A DNA stretch of 64,000 bases, taken from NCBI GenBank assembly GCA_025201345.1, contig JAIXMG010000033.1, forward strand, positions 310,001 through 374,000. Direction: 5' to 3'. The notes under the pieces are model-generated. The model searched no databases and was not told where the DNA came from. It saw only the letters and a list, made by a program, of their open reading frames with translations. The translations under genes and the position numbers were made by a program. This stretch comes from Thamnidium elegans (lineage: Eukaryota > Mucoromycota > Mucoromycetes > Mucorales > Mucoraceae). Below, piece by piece: positions 45,667-57,375 of the stretch (position 1 is its first letter; the number at the start of each line of letters is the position of its first letter).

Positions 45667-47513
45667 CTAATAACCATTCAAATAGGATTTACTATCAGGA
45701 GTATTATTCACTATTGCAGTACTCCCAGATGACTCTGATCTTAAATAGTCTTCTTCTTGCATAATAAGAAGGGGATCCTGCAAACCATTAGAGTATCTCG
45801 ACCTACGAGGACCAAATGTCGCATGCATTGAAGCAGTTCTTTCTGGAGGAACACTACTTGCATCTCCTGCATTATTGATATTGGCCATCATTATATTAGG
45901 TGATATGGGTGTAATAGAAGAAGAAGCAGCACAAAGGTAATGAAAATTATTTTCTTCATTTGATGTGTTGTTATGTTTTTCACGATATGTCACTGTTCTA
46001 CGCAAGTTTTGTAATCGAATGGTTGCCCTTGGATCAAGATCATAAGGAACTCCCGTTGAGAAATGTCTAACAGAACTATAATATTCTCCATCTTGGTTAC
46101 TATTATTATTATTATTATCTTCTGGTAATTCAGATAAATAAATCAATTCTTGTACTTCTTCAGGTGTCAAATTAACTACACAAAGTATAGGAAATAAACC
46201 TCTTAAACCAGAACCAAGATTATCACCTATGTATATATTTAATTAGAAAAAAAAGAAAAAAAGAAAGGTCATATATAATCCTACTTACCAAACGCCCAGC
46301 CGTCATCAAAATAATAGTACATTCGAATAAGATCATCTTTTAATAATTCTAATTCATCTGGATTCTCTGGTGCATTTAACTGATAAATGACTCTAACAAA
46401 TTGTTTTTCCAACGAGTTTACTTTAAATATATGTCCTTTTACGGCCTCTACATCACATCCAAAGTTTATATCAGGTACTAATTCCATATAATCTTCGTCT
46501 TCAATTGGGTATACATGCTTTATCATATGTTGTTCTGGTGTACTCATTATTAATGTGGTCGAATTCGAATTAGGCATATTCATGGAAGTCATTCGCTCCA
46601 AATCTTTGGAACTCTTCATATTATACATGGATTCTGAATTCTTTGGATGCGTTGATCTACGTTTCTTCTTTTGGTTATGTCGTACCGCACAAAATGCAAT
46701 CAATCCACAAATACATAATCCACTCGTTACACCAACTACCAATCCCGCAATCGCTCCACCACTCATTAACATACTTTTATTTTTACTACAATTGTATTCT
46801 TTACAACAAGAAAGTGTAGAATCATAATTACAGTAATTACATAATGTATCAAGATCCTGTCCAAATCCTATATAATAAATATTAGTTTTTATTATTATTA
46901 TTATTATTATTATATTTTATTTTATTTTACCACACATGGATAATTCATTATCTGCACCGGAAATACATCCAGTAGAAGGCATACCCTTTAAAGCATCATT
47001 GGTACTACACTGCTGTGATAAACTATTGACACCAGCAGTAATTAAATTACCACCACTTAAATTACAAATAGTTTCTGATGAAGCAGAACTAAGTATGGAT
47101 TGAATAGATTTTGAATAAGATTCACATGTGGATTGACATAAGGGTATAGGTAAAGTATTATTTTCTGGATGACATTGTAAAGATTTAGTGTTAAAGATGA
47201 TGGTAGCACAAGTGAGGCTGACTGCATAACGAGCCCGGTTATGAATACTGGTTGATTTACAACCTAATTCCAAGTTCCAAAAGTTACTGGAGTTGACGTA
47301 GTTTAATAATTGATGATCAAAATCTGCAAGTGTCGATACATTTACTAGCCATGGTAATGAAACAAATTTTGGGTCTCTTATACTAACATGAGCTGAACTA
47401 AACATGCTACAAGTACTAGACCCGTTTAAACTTAGGCATTGTTGGCACTGAATAACAATAGTATGAAGGCATAGTAATAATATAATTAAATATTCTTGTC
47501 GTGGTTGCTTCAT
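45667..47513 (-). CDS. single-pass membrane protein with cytoplasmic SH3 domain
   Basis: Candidate cell-surface sensor, broadly like fungal SHO1/FUS1-type SH3 membrane proteins. Exons 46931-47513, 46289-46867 and 45667-46226 (573 aa). ATG at 47513 gives MKQPRQEYLIILLLCLHTIV, a signal peptide. An extracellular Cys-rich region follows (QCQQCLSLNGSSTCSMF, SLTCATI, CQSTCES, and CNYCNYDSTLSCCKEYNCSK). One TM helix comes at about residues 240-262 (GAIAGLVVGVTSGLCICGLI) and then a basic HNQKKKRRS stop-transfer. The SH3 domain is in the cytoplasmic half: VIYQLNAPENPDELELLKDD, DDGWAFG-DNLGSGLRGLFP. The remaining 150 residues are polar and disordered. No other sensor domain was seen. Confidence 0.86.
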
Positions 47514-47570
47514 TTTATATGTATATTTACGCAAAGAAAGAAGAAGAAAGAGAAAAAAAAAAGAAAGGGG

Positions 47571-47607
<37 letters not shown>

Positions 47608-49793
47608 AAAAAAGAAACAAAAAGTTATTGTTACTGTATACAGTTTCTTTCTTTTTATAGGAGAAATTAAAAAAAAAAAAAGGGGGGGGGGGATGGGGGA
47701 GGACCATTTTGTTGTCGTGTCTATTATACTTGACTTCACTCCGACCTTCTTTTTTTTTTTTCAGTGTGATACATTCTATTCTCTCTGAGCCACCCTTTGC
47801 TTTCCTTATACAGTGCTCCGGCTTTCAAACTTCCCAATATTGACGTTTTTGGAAGTTTATAATAACAAACTTTATTTTTTGTTCGGTTATCAAGCGTGTC
47901 AGTGATATATTTTATATTAATGTCAAAACTAGATTTTATTATACAGTTTGCTAAAGTAATCCATATCTGTCTAAGGCTACGTGTATATCCCACACTCTAG
48001 CATATATATATTTTTGGTGAGCGTTGTTTCAGACTTTCAAGCCCTATCTGGATGACGCTTGGACCATCACTTTATATATATATACATATATAAAAGATTC
48101 TCTGAGTCGAGTTAAATCCTCTCTCAGATATTACTATCACTCGTATCCCCTTCTTGTCACTTGGATCAATATGTGTGTTATTATCATTAGATTATATTGG
48201 TTTCAACTATTACAATGACCCGGATACGGCTGGACTTATTTTTTTTAAGGGGGAAGAAGGGGGTGAGGTCGAAAATTAGACAATTGAAAGATTTTGCCTT
48301 CATTGGTTATACATATCGGTCAGCACAATGTTTTGCGAGATAGTGTATAACGCTTTTTTCTTTTACACAGTAAAAAATCATTCTAGCATGTGACTAAGAC
48401 TAACGGTATCCAGACTAAAGCACTATACAAAGTTATCATACTTTTTTAAATTATGATTCATTGTAATACAAAAAAAAGAAATAGGCAAATACCTTCATGT
48501 TTACTGGGATAGATTCTTTTTTTATTTTTTTTGCGTTATACTTTTAAGAAGGAGTACATAAACAAAGACGCCTAGGTACATTCGACAAGGTAGAAAGGTT
48601 TTACCCGTGTAGTTTGTGTTAATTTTTATCTATTTGGTCGTTCTATATCACACCAAAAAGACATACTACACATAAAAAGCTTTCGTTACGGATCAATGGG
48701 GCCTTATATATACGAGAGAGATTTATGATACCATGTGTGTCTTCTATAGGTACTACGTGTTCTTTTTTATAAAGACGTTTTTCCTTTATTTATTTGCATA
48801 GAACTGCTTTAAAAAAAAAGTTTATTTTTTTTACGAAACAATCTTGTTGGTTTTTATGTATGGATTACAAGCGATTTTTTCTCTTCTTTTCGACAGGTTT
48901 TTACATAATACCTTTTTACTGACCAAGAAGAAAAACACAGAAAGAAAATACCCTTGGTAAAAAGTAAGCTTTTTCTTTTCTTTTTTTTTTTTCGTTAGTA
49001 CTTTAGTTTTAGTTTAGATTATATTATCACTCCCTGAAAAAAGAAAAAAGGTTATTAACTAGCGTTAAAAAGATGTTAATCATTAAAAAAAAAAGGAAAT
49101 AACATGTGGCTCAGAAAAGCATATATTACATCGTTTTTTTTTTATATATATCAACATTGGTGTTTACTATATATATAAAAACTTTTTAAAAAGAGTACAT
49201 GTATAAAAACAAGACTAAAAAAGAATCAATTGGGCTGAGGGGTGTGCGGGGGAGAGAGAGAGGGAAGGGGATTTCCCTTGCTAACCAAAAACCCTAACAC
49301 AATATGAAAACACACACATTTTAGTGGCGGTACCGTTTTCCCAAAAATAGATGGAATCAAGTCATAACCCTTTTTTTTGTTGTTGTCCCTCTCCTTTTTT
49401 TTTCCTGCAAGCTGTATTTTCAAGTTTTTAAACATATACTTGTTGGAAAGGAGTGACTGTAAAAGATATATAAAAAAAATAGGGCAAATACGTAAAAGTT
49501 GCAGTAAACCCATTGTATATACAGCAAAGGAGGCTTAGCAGTAAGGAAAAAAAATTGTGACAAGGGTAACAAACATAGAAGCAGGTACATACACTATCCA
49601 CATACACGCAACATACTTACTTTTTTTTTCCGAAGCTTTATAGATATACACATGTAAAAAAAAAATATTCTCGCTTTCTCTCGTTTTTTCTTTCAGTATA
49701 AAAACATAAGTGTACCTTTTATTATTTACAAGAGAAAAATAAAAGGAAATTTATATCTTTAAATCACATACAAAAATTGTTCGAGTGAATAAT
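47514..49793. other. 2.3-kb gene-poor stretch
   Basis: 5' flank of the SH3 gene with a purine run (about 47530-47600), then AT-rich DNA to the end of RPS21. No gene or RNA found. Confidence 0.5.
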
Positions 49794-50216
49794 TTATTGT
49801 TGGTAAGAGAAGACGTTCTTCAAGTCTATATAAATATATAAAAAAAAAGGTGTCAAAACATGTATAAAAAAAAATAGAAAAAAAAAACTTTTTTTTTCTC
49901 AAAAAAATACTTACAACCATCTTGTTGAGAGAGACGGTTAAGGGCATCGTCAGACTCAGCTTCCTTACGGAGGAAACCACAGAAAGCATAGGTGGCGAAG
50001 GAGTTGGTAGAACGACCCTCGGCATCAACATCAACAACGTTAATTTGAACGGAAGCGTGGTCCTTAGCAGTGATGAGACGGTTGGTGGCAGAGCTATTTT
50101 TTTAAAAACATGATATCAATATTTCGGTTCGCTTTCTTTTTCTCTTTAAATATCTACTACTCTTACCACTTGCGGGGGATGTAAAGATCGATGATTTGGC
50201 CTTCAGAGTTCTCCAT
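49794..50216 (-). CDS. RPS21: 40S ribosomal protein S21 (eS21)
   Basis: Component of the small ribosomal subunit. Exons 50167-50216, 49915-50093 and 49794-49825 (86 aa). It starts [17 protein letters not shown], continues [20 protein letters not shown] and [20 protein letters not shown], then [20 protein letters not shown] and SYQQ. These are the eS21 hallmark segments across the whole length. Codon use is richer in C-ending codons than its neighbours, as expected of a highly expressed gene. The flanks are AT-rich. Confidence 0.97.
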
Positions 50217-50906
50217 TGTGATGTATAGTGGGAAAGAGAAGGAATCAACAGTTGCCTCTGCCAGCAAATTTTTTATTGATTCTAAGCCACATAAAAAATT
50301 ATTTTGTCTGTTGTTTTGGGACTGTCTTCCTGTTCTGCTCGCTTGAATTTTGGTGACAAACTCCGGGCGTACTTTTTTAAATCGAGTAAGGAAAAATTAA
50401 GTCACTGGGGAGAACTCAAGTATACCATCACCACTCCGCCCAACGTCAGTAGTAGAAGCATAACAGTAGAGGAGAAGAAGTCTATCGGTATAAGATAACT
50501 TTTTAATACGGAAGAACCACTAAGAAACCATTTATATAAATATCATTAGCATAAGAAGAGAAGACATATAATCTATTATATATGTATTAATATAAAGACC
50601 ATGAGTTAAAGTATATATGTATTCTTACCATATAATTATAAATAATAATGTTTAGAGAAAAAAAAACAGATGGATTATTTATTCAAGATTCTCGTACTCA
50701 CTTATAATATTCAACGTGTCATTAATAAACAATTTATTTTATTAAAAAGCATAATAATAGTTTTTTTATGGCTGTGTAACGACTGTATATGCTTGAAGAA
50801 GATACTAGTTACGAGCTTAAAAGTATTTATATTATATTTATGCCTACTTATACTCTTCATAATTTTATAGTGTATAGCTATCGTCATTGTCGTAAACCAA
50901 CGAGAA
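50217..50906. other. intergenic, promoter side of RPS21
   Basis: Contains C/T-rich and AT-rich blocks. A short frame at 50304-50498 was not recognised. No gene. Confidence 0.45.
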
Positions 50907-51255
50907 TCAATTAATTGAATTCATGTACGTTTCAGCTGTACTTTTGCTAATACTAGCAGTTGTAGCAAATCCAAGATCTATACCTTGAATTATTGTATCC
51001 TTTTTAAATATTTCCCTGGTTGTAGCTGACCTAGAAAGTTGCAATGGAGTAGGCCGACCGTGTATTTTTTTGTTTAGAAAGTAAATGCCCTTGATTTGCA
51101 TAAAATAAGCTATTTTTTGTTTCCGCGAGAGGAACGATAGGCCGATGTTGATTCTTAGTTGTTAGATCTATTTTTTTTTTTAGGTGTGCACATCTCGCGC
51201 GCGTCCTGAATAACAAGTTAAGTTTCTGTACGCGCAGAACATAGAAAAGGAGCAA
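50907..51255 (-). pseudogene. possible TnpB/Fanzor-like scrap
   Basis: Minus-strand frames (51255-51031 and 51101-50907) overlap and shift. The second reads KGIYFLNKKIHGRPTPLQLS, then DTIIQGIDLGFATTASIS and KSTAETYMNSIN. The block GIDLGxxTTAS has the form of the RuvC-I motif of TnpB-type proteins. The other frame contains HRPIVPLAETKNSLFYANQG. No zinc ribbon or RuvC-III follows. It may be another kind of protein; confidence is low. Confidence 0.3.
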
Positions 51256-52199
51256 TAGCTACTAGCGTATTGGACATAATATCCTTTATGAGACGTACGT
51301 TAATTTTGGATTGTGTAAATACCATAGAACCTAAAATTCCCATCTCTCTTCTATCTTTCTGCATGTTCTTTATAAGTCCAATAGATGTGATATTCTAGAA
51401 CACGCTTTTTTCATTATCTACGGTCGGCACTCTTTTTCCGCAGACATTGGTTTACTCATGTGATGTTAGAACTAAGCATTCACCAAATATTTATAAGGTG
51501 CGTCTGGATTAGATTGAAACAAAAAGCAAATCTGTGACATTTTTTTTTTTGGGGATACACGTAGCTCATAATAATTTAGCGGATCTTATGGCCTTGTGTG
51601 CTAGCTTATGACCAGTGGTTGCTTTATCCTTTTGTACGGACATAAAGAAAACAAAAATGTTAAAAAAAAAAAAATGCCGAATAATAAATGAATATAAGAT
51701 ATAAACTATCTATGAGCTCCTTTAAAAAGTATCTATTCTAAAAAAAAAATGGCTTAGGCAGATAAAATGGCTGGTGATCTATTTAATCATTTTATGTACA
51801 CTTGTCGTTCTACACTTGTTTCACGCAAGAAAGTTCAAAACAAAACACTTTGACATTTTTACCAACCGCCTGCTTTCACTTTTATTTTTTAAAAGCTGCT
51901 AATATTTTTTCTTCGGATGATGCAACCCTCTTTAAACTTTGTGCTTTTATTAAGAACATTCTTAAGATTTGTATGATTACACTATAAAATAAAAAAAAAG
52001 GTATGAAAATTTTTGAAAAATGAATAAATAATCTCCCTGCTTAAATTTAAGTTTTTGCCAGACGCACCATATCAATTATAAGCCCTCTTCTTAAAAGCGT
52101 TAAGCAAGTATAGATCAGTTTATATTACAAAGAAAGTTATTTAATTATATATTTTGTTTTTAAATCACGTTGGCAAAGTTCGTATCATATGTATATTAC

Positions 52200-52230
<31 letters not shown>

Positions 52231-52266
52231 AGGGAGAGGGTTTTAAAGTGTAGTCTACATGTATAT
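51256..52266. other. intergenic
   Basis: AT-rich DNA with a 30-A tract near 52199-52228. No gene. Confidence 0.5.
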
Positions 52267-54245
52267 TTATTGTTCAATTTCTTGTAACCATTCACAGAAT
52301 GATTTATCCTCAACAGTAAATGTTTGACCAACAGTTGCAATTAATTTTCTAGAGCAATATCAATATCTTTTTATCTCTCTTTTTTTTATTACTAAAAAGA
52401 CGTACCTTTCATCTATGTCTTCACGTAATTGAACAGCTTCTTTTTCTATTTGATGAATAATATCGAAGTTTTTACTCATCTTTCGTTCTTGTTCATTCAG
52501 GTATTGACGCTCATTTTCTTGGAAATGCACTATATATATATAAAAAAAAGGAGGTACATCAGCAAATATGTATATATAAAGGAGACCTATTTTACTTACT
52601 TCGAATAGCGTCAAGAGATTGTATAACATTATCAATACCATCATGATTTTCAGGTAATATGTTTAATAAAGAAATATCTTGTTTATTAAATACTGAACTC
52701 CATTTTTCTATTAACTCTTCCAATGTTTTTCTAATATCTGAGCAAACATCAACAATTGAAGTCTTTTCTAAATTGTCAACTTTTATTTTGTATAAGTAAA
52801 TAATTTGAGATATAAGAAAAAAGTATATGGAGCTTACTTGATTGTATTAAATAAACAAGCTCTTTGAATAACCGGATATCAGACTACATATATGAATAAA
52901 ATGAGTGAGTGCAATGCTAAAAAAAAAACCCTTTGTATATTATGCAACATACGATAGAAGAATACGGGCTCATAACTTCCTTGGCGTCTAATAATTCACT
53001 TGGTTGATCTTCGATTAACTGTGAAACATGGCTGCCTTGGTTTCGTAGTTTTGATATCGCGGTATTGATTTTATCTATGTAAAAATCAACCTCTTTAGAA
53101 TGTTGTGCCTAATTAAAAAAAAAAAAAAAAAATAAATACGCAATTCATTTAATATATACAAATAACAACAACAGCTAATTACCTTTTCTTTTTGTTCTAG
53201 CATTGTTGTATCAAAAGCAATATTAGTTGCCAGCAATGATTGTGCTTGCCATTGCGTTTTTGCCTATAATAGTTTTTGATAAGTTTCTTTATAATTTTAT
53301 AATTTCAGACGTAATATACTTTACAACAACTTCCATTATATCAGTTACATTATTTGTATCTGGCCTACTTTGTTCTTTTATAAACTGAATTTGACCGCTT
53401 AATGCATTCGTTTGTTCTTGCATAGACTTTAATTCGTTTTTAATTTGTTGATTAGCAGCTTTTATTCTAATCATTTTTCTATAACAATTTTTAATTTGGA
53501 AACACACATTTTTTTTTGACAGTGCATTTAAAAACTTACGCTAATGCTGATTGTACGACTGGTTCTTGATTTAGTTCCTGTATACGGTGTATAAGTACCG
53601 TCTCCGATTTTTCGCACTTGGCTTCTAATTCTTGCTTCCTTGCTTTTAAATCATCAACTTTAGCCTTGCGGTGTGTATAAAACTCTGTAATCACCATTTC
53701 TTTTTCAGGATGAATGGCGTCAGTGGAAGATACTGGTAAGACTGGAGAAAAAGAATCGATCAAGTCCTGTAATAAGGTATTGGCATGATCAGGGTTATAA
53801 GGGTCATGCAACCTCTTTATTAGTTGCCTAATACTATCCAATTGTTCAGGCTCGGGATGCTGATGAAATAGTGATCGAGTACGAAATAAATGTTCAATAC
53901 GTTGACAGACTTTTTCGGGAGTTATGGCAAGAAGTAAAGACAGGTCGCGTTTACCTCCAATGACTGGTTTTGGTGGTTGCTTCAGTTTAAGTTGTTCAGC
54001 CATGCTGGACTTTTGTTGTATTAATTTTTTATAAAGTTCATTTTTTTCTTTTATTGCTAATGTCGATTTACGTTTATCGTGCACAAGCTGCTTTACTCTA
54101 GCAACGTCTAATTCTACAAGTGAATAGTTTTAATAACGCCCTTATTTTTTCTTTCTTATTTTCTTAAGCTTATCGTACCAAGTTTTCGTATATCTAATAA
54201 TTGTTGCTCATTTCTTATTTTACATGCGTTATATTTTTGTTCCAT
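52267..54245 (-). CDS. coiled-coil protein of unknown function
   Basis: Nine phase-consistent exons: 54179-54245, 53540-54113, 53325-53478, 53183-53263, 52953-53108, 52838-52883, 52600-52779, 52406-52529 and 52267-52348 (487 aa). It starts MEQKYNACKIRNEQQLLDIR and has heptad-like helices through most of its length. Two coil-rich halves flank a less helical segment near residues 75-150 (LAITPEKVCQRIEHLFRTRS, HPEPEQLDSIRQLIKRLHD). Charged residues dominate and there are no enzymatic motifs, TM or signal peptide. It could be a spindle, augmin or kinetochore-type coiled coil, but I do not recognise a specific family. The number of exons and closed frame make it a convincing gene. Confidence 0.8.
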
Positions 54246-54287
54246 CGGTTATTATTATTATTATTTTATATGCGTATAAAGAAGAAA

Positions 54288-54325
<38 letters not shown>

Positions 54326-54366
54326 GTATGTACAATTTTTATTAAATTTTTTTTTTTTCATTTTTT

Positions 54367-55978
54367 TTATAAGTCGTCCTTGGTCCAGTTTTTCCATTCG
54401 GCGAGAGTAGCATCGTCAATATAATCGTATCTCATAATAAAACCATCCTCACCAGCCGAAATAATTTGACTATAAGTATAATGTTAGTTAACACACATAC
54501 AAAAAAAACCCCCCCTCCCTCTTTTTCTTTACCGAGAATCACGCGAAAAGACACAACATCGAACTGCTTTAGTAGATCTTCTATGCCCTAATTCAGTTAC
54601 CAACTTGCCAGTTTTTATGTTATAAACGTAAATTGTGCCTTGACTGGATCCGACACAGAAAAATAACTCATCTAAACTGACATCAAATCTAGAGTAGTTT
54701 TCACCTGATCTAATTCGAATAGATCTAATGGTCTAATATATCTTTTTTTCTTAGTAGTGATATATACAGCAACGCTTACTCACCCATTACCTGTTCTGTT
54801 TCCATATCCCAGTATTCCATTCTACCATTAATAGATTTAGATAATACATTACCATTTGCAAAGCGAATACAATCTAATCAATTATCTATTAGACTTATCC
54901 AAACACACATTTATACACTACATACCGATATAACTATCGCCATGCATTTTTTTGACAATGTGTGAATCTTTCTTTTCAATAATAATTGGTTCATCATCCA
55001 TGGTCTCGGTAGTTGAAGGCACATTCCATACACGCAATTCTCCTCTAGAGTTGCCAGAAACAAATTTCTCACCAGATGGGTGGAAACACTACATATAATT
55101 TACTCGGTTAAAAACACACACACACACACGCATAATCCTCTAATGCCTGGTATTATCTACTTACTGTAACAGTAGCTTCTGCTTCGAAGATGGCAATACA
55201 TTTACTTTGATCAACATCCCATAACCGAATGGTACCATCCTTGGAAGTAGATAAGATAATATTATCACTTTGAGGATGAGATTGTATATCGTAAATAAGC
55301 TCTATAAAGAATTGAATTAATTTGACTGTTTTGTACACACACACACACACACCTAGTGTGTTATTACACTTACTTTGATGCCCTTCTAATATCTTGATCT
55401 CTTCGGAATTAGCTACACTAATAATACGAACAAGACCATCCGCACCACCTGTAGCCAATAAAGCATCTCCCTCTCTATACAACCAACAAAACGTCTCGAG
55501 TGTATGCTTCAGGGTCTTATTCTCAGTATCCTCTTCCAATGGTGTCAAATCAAAATTGGACATAATATCTAAATGATCACCACAATGTTCATTATCATAA
55601 ACACTAAGCTATACATACACGAAAAAAAAAACTTAATAAAGCTATAAAAAAAAAAGAATATCAGTTGCTTTTTTTTTATATATTTACCTCACAACCACCT
55701 ACAGTGGCTAATACGTTACTGGTATTTGTACTATGACGTTGAACTGCACCACGTTTATCAAAAGTCTTTACTTGATCAAGACCGAATGGTGCAGAAAAAT
55801 TCTTATTGTTAAAGAAGAAAGCAAGTTGATTAATATCACAACCATGATTCTCCTTGACAATTCTTCTTAATCTCATGTTCTCAAACACTTTTTCCAAGCG
55901 TTCTTCTTTATCCTCGTATTTTATTGTTTTATTGCTTTGATCGATTGTAGCATCAGATAAACGTCGTTTGGTTGTCAT
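54367..55978 (-). CDS. WD40 protein of EED/LRWD1-like type
   Basis: Exons 55688-55978, 55374-55608, 55165-55301, 54926-55088, 54791-54873, 54533-54732 and 54367-54469 (403 aa). After a basic N terminus (MTTKRRLSDATIDQSNKTIK) a beta-propeller starts: NVLATVGGCE-LSVYDNEHCG, then ETFCWLYREGDALLATGGAD, IYDIQSHPQSDNIILSTSKD, GTIRLWDV, FHPSGEKFVSGNSRGELRVW, and RMEYWDMETEQ. It ends DDATLAEWKNWTKDDL. The ATVGG opening and the SHPxSxNxxLSxSKDGTIRLWD repeat match EED (the H3K27me3 reader of Polycomb complex 2) and LRWD1 better than generic WD40 proteins. Length fits EED (about 440). No EZH2 or SUZ12 is in this window. Which of the two families it belongs to is not decided. Confidence 0.72.
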
Positions 55979-57375
55979 TGTATACGCGAAAGTTGAAAAA
56001 AAAAAGGGGGAAGAAATAACTTTCGCGAAAAAAAAAAAAAAGTATAAACGCCAAGTTCTTGAATAACCGTGTCCAAACAGTCACGCTACGAGCATTTTCC
56101 TGTATGCTGTAAAATGAGTCGCCCTCTGCTATTAGAGGTTTCTTTCGTTTAAACTCTTATTCAGACATCGACTTACCGTATTAACCATTCAATTGCATCT
56201 TATTGACATTAGCATTGCTGGTTGGAACTATTGTAAGCATAGACAATCTAGAAATCATCTTATTTTAAATCTACATTCAGGAGGAGAAAAAAAGAAGAGG
56301 TTCAACGTTGGCGGTTAATAAAAAAAAAAAAGTGAAGTTAAAAAGGTTGGTTTTGGTATATGTTAAAAGCCTATACTATTTCTTTAGGGAGCCAGCTATG
56401 TGCAATAGGATCTGTGATAAAGTCTTGTAGTAAGAGATCGAATAAAGTCGCGTAGAGAAGTAAGAGACCAAATAAAAGTCTTGTAGTGAAATAAGATATC
56501 AAATAGCATGGTTATAATTGCATGGAAACGGATTACATATTAGTTTATCTCCGTTTACTTTTTCACCACAAAGGTTCTTTTTCAAGATACCCGTTGTATT
56601 TTTTTTTTTTTTTTTTGACTAGAGTTTATAGCCGATAGAATACATGAAGTTGGTGTTTCGATAGATTGAACTTTAAGGAAACAAGTTACAAGATGAACAG
56701 CCTATCGCTAATAACAAACCCGATATAATGATGAAGTCCATAGCTGTTCTGCGTACTGTATTAACTTTATTCTTTTTTTTTCTCATTCATCTAATCACAT
56801 TTTTTGTCATTTAACGTTATCTTAGGTGATGATATTAATCAGTAATCGCTTCGAGTGGTCACTGTATATCTTTTTTTCCCCTCTCCTCAGGTTTAAGTCC
56901 GTGGTGTAACCTTTGTAAAGTAAATACAATAAAAGGCCAAAAAAAAAGATAAGAGGACGCTGAAAGACGCTAGAAAGCGATTACAAGCAAGTAAAAGCGT
57001 CAAAGATTTATATTAATTTCTAATGAGAACCATTACGACAAATATAAGAATTATAGTTGGTAACACTGAGCTTCAATCCCTTTCACGGATCATTTTAAGG
57101 TGTTCCTGTAAAAACATTGGTTCGCTAGTGGGAGCAAAGCGCCGAGACAATATATTTTCTTACGCGCAAAAAGTCTAGACCGGAACTATTCATTAAAAAT
57201 GGTAAACCTTTTTAAACTATAGCTTATCTAATTGAACTTTGCAAAGAGTACCAATTGGACAAAAGACTGTCATTGTGACTCTCTCCCTTTACACACACAC
57301 TCATGTGCTTGATTTTTTAAACCCCCTTTTTCTTCTTTTTCTCTCCTTTATACACACACACCCACACACACTTAA
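55979..57375. other. intergenic between divergent genes
   Basis: Contains the degenerate tandem repeat at 56419-56504 and T runs. No gene. Confidence 0.5.
56419..56504. repeat. three degenerate tandem copies, about 25-31 bp
   Basis: Each unit starts AAAGTC(TT/GC)GTAG and ends with (a)caAAT or gAAT: 56419-56443, 56444-56473 and 56474-56504. Copies differ at several bases and in length. Confidence 0.65.
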
